DNA of 6,291 nucleotides, taken from assembly GCA_030610225.1 (NCBI GenBank), contig JAUWSD010000075.1, positions 1 to 6,291 on the forward strand, given 5' to 3'. A model generated the notes under the pieces. It saw only the letters and a list, made by a program, of their open reading frames with translations. It searched no databases and was not told where the DNA came from. The number at the start of each line of letters is the position of its first letter. The first letter of the stretch is position 1. The stretch comes from Chloroflexota bacterium (GTDB taxonomy: Bacteria > Chloroflexota > Anaerolineae > Anaerolineales > UBA11579). Positions 4,898 to 6,291 of this stretch are shown here, in pieces. Both the position numbers and the translations under genes were made by a program.

Positions 4898-6274
4898 ATG
4901 AAAATCACAGTCTTGAATGGTAGCCCAAAGGGGATGACCAGCATTTCCATGCAGTATGTTCACTACATCCAGAAAAAGTTCCCACAGCATGAAATAAAAA
5001 TCATTAATATCTCACAGAGAATTAAGAAGATAGAGTTAGACAAGAGCGCTTTTCAGGAGATTCTCGATGAAGTCGAGGTATCAGATGGCGTTTTGTGGGC
5101 TTCTCCTGTTTATTACTTTCTAGTGCCCTCCAATTTCAAGCGTTTCATCGAATTAATTTTCGAAAGAAATGCAGAAGGTATCTTTCAGGATAAATACACT
5201 GCGTTTTTATCAACTTCTATTCATTTCTTCGACCATACAGCGCATAATTACATCCACGCGGTCTGTGACGATTTGAATATGAGGTTTGTTGGGTCATTTT
5301 CCGCGGATATGAGTGATCTGCGGAAACCAAAAGAAAGAGAGCGGTTGGAACTGTTTGCTGGGAATTATTTCGAGGTTATCGAAAATAGAACACCCACTAC
5401 AAAGAAGTATATGCCGGTAATCCGACGCAATTTTGACTATATTCCCAGCAAGGTAATAGAGTCATTGGATGCGGGTGAAAAAAAGATTGTAGTGGTGACT
5501 GATACCCTGGATACTCAAGTAAATTTGACCAGAATGGTCAAGAGATTCAAAACCTCATTTACCAGTGAGATCGAAGTGATAAATTTGCGTATGCTGGATA
5601 TCAAAGGATCGTGTCTTGGTTGTGTCCAATGTGGCTATGATAATCAATGCGTCTATAAAGACAAAGATGAGTATATCGATTTCTATAATACGAAACTGAA
5701 GACCGCAGACATCCTTGTTTTTGCTGGGACCGTTCATGATCGGTATCTATCTTCGAGATGGAAGATGTTCTTCGACCGATCTTTCTTTAACGGTCACGCT
5801 CCATCATTAATGGGAAAGCAGATGGGTTTCATCATTTCTGGACCCTTGAGCCAGATATCTAATCTGAGACAGATCTTGGAAGCTTTCACTGAGATCCAGC
5901 ATGCCAACCTGGCTGGAATTGTGACCGACGAATACGGGGATTCAGTAAAAATTGATGATTTGTTGCAAGACCTCGCCAGGAATCTTGTTCAGTTTGCTGA
6001 CAGCGGCTATGTCGGGACGCCAACTTTCCTAGGTGTAGGCGGGAGGAAACTCTTCCGGGATGAAATTTGGGGACGCCTGCGTTTTCCTTTCCGGGCTGAC
6101 TATTTGCTCTACAAAAAACTTGGCGTATTCGATTTTCCGCAGAAAAATTATAAAACACGCGTTCAAAACGCCATCATGTCGCTTTTATCAAAATCGCCAG
6201 GCTTCCGAAAAGAAGTCAACAAGAGGTTGAAGGGAGAAATGATCAAGCCGCTTCAAAAGATAATCGAGAGTTAA
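4898..6274 (+). CDS. Tandem flavodoxin-fold oxidoreductase with Fe-S-flavoprotein Cys motif
   Basis: A 458-residue cytoplasmic protein built of two flavodoxin-like domains. Domain 1 (about 1-165) begins MKITVLNGSPKGMTS, the FMN phosphate loop of NADPH-dependent FMN reductases, and has ASPVYYFLVPSNFKRFIEL, typical of flavin-contacting loops. Domain 2 (about 194-375) begins KKIVVVTDTLDTQ with no canonical phosphate loop, but carries Cys239, 242, 245 and 251 (CX2CX2CX5C), matching the compact cluster motif of iron-sulfur flavoproteins. A basic helical tail (376-458) follows. It is about twice the usual single-domain length. The ATG at 4898 has GAGGAG eight bases upstream; an earlier in-frame ATG at 4799 overlaps padR and adds a segment unlike the family. 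The likely role is redox reduction of a quinone, drug or metal under PadR control; the substrate is unknown. Confidence 0.85.
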   Translation: MKITVLNGSPKGMTSISMQYVHYIQKKFPQHEIKIINISQRIKKIELDKSAFQEILDEVEVSDGVLWASPVYYFLVPSNFKRFIELIFERNAEGIFQDKYTAFLSTSIHFFDHTAHNYIHAVCDDLNMRFVGSFSADMSDLRKPKERERLELFAGNYFEVIENRTPTTKKYMPVIRRNFDYIPSKVIESLDAGEKKIVVVTDTLDTQVNLTRMVKRFKTSFTSEIEVINLRMLDIKGSCLGCVQCGYDNQCVYKDKDEYIDFYNTKLKTADILVFAGTVHDRYLSSRWKMFFDRSFFNGHAPSLMGKQMGFIISGPLSQISNLRQILEAFTEIQHANLAGIVTDEYGDSVKIDDLLQDLARNLVQFADSGYVGTPTFLGVGGRKLFRDEIWGRLRFPFRADYLLYKKLGVFDFPQKNYKTRVQNAIMSLLSKSPGFRKEVNKRLKGEMIKPLQKIIES

Positions 6275-6280
6275 TTCTGA

Positions 6281-6287
6281 AGAGGAG
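6281..6287 (+). promoter_or_regulatory. Shine-Dalgarno sequence of an unseen downstream gene
   Basis: AGAGGAG followed by AAAA reaches the window edge six bases after the flavoprotein stop. It matches the site used by the flavoprotein itself (TAGAGGAG). A start codon would be expected within a few bases past the edge, so the padR operon probably has a third gene. Confidence 0.55.
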
Positions 6288-6291
6288 AAAA

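Overview
The window reads as an ordinary bacterial chromosome segment from an anaerobic, moderate-GC bacterium. A Chloroflexota (Anaerolineae-like) host is a plausible but weak guess; nothing in the sequence fixes the taxon.

Region 1 (1-3133, minus strand) is one tight operon read from right to left: a GntR/HutC-type regulator, an RpiB-family sugar-phosphate isomerase, a DeoC-family deoxyribose-phosphate aldolase, two EutN/CcmL-type microcompartment vertex proteins, and the first 68 residues of a microcompartment-type aldehyde dehydrogenase that runs off the left edge. Gaps between genes are 2, 0, 9, 15 and 11 bases. The pairing of DeoC and RpiB with BMC-P shell genes matches the locus class called sugar-phosphate-utilising (SPU) bacterial microcompartments. 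Both enzymes carry amphipathic N-terminal helices that look like encapsulation peptides. DeoC also has an extra four-cysteine segment, and the isomerase has Asp where E. coli RpiB has its catalytic Cys. The inferred chemistry is cleavage of 2-deoxyribose 5-phosphate to glyceraldehyde 3-phosphate and acetaldehyde, with the volatile acetaldehyde oxidised to acetyl-CoA inside the shell. The hexameric shell proteins, phosphotransacylase and cofactor-recycling enzymes expected of such a locus are not in the window and would lie beyond the left edge. The operon has a near-consensus promoter (TTGACT-17-TATACT), followed directly by three 10-bp-phased TACC repeats that are a likely operator for the GntR protein.

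Region 2 (3187-3995, plus strand) is housekeeping: a divergent signal peptidase I gene, then tRNA-Glu(TTC) with its own promoter and a strong intrinsic terminator.

Region 3 (3996-4311) is an AT-rich non-coding stretch with a good promoter near its right end.

Region 4 (4312-6291, plus strand) is a two-gene unit: a PadR-family regulator and a 458-residue protein with two flavodoxin-like domains in tandem. The first keeps an FMN-loop-like motif; the second keeps a CX2CX2CX5C iron-sulfur-flavoprotein motif. A Shine-Dalgarno sequence at the right edge suggests that the operon continues.
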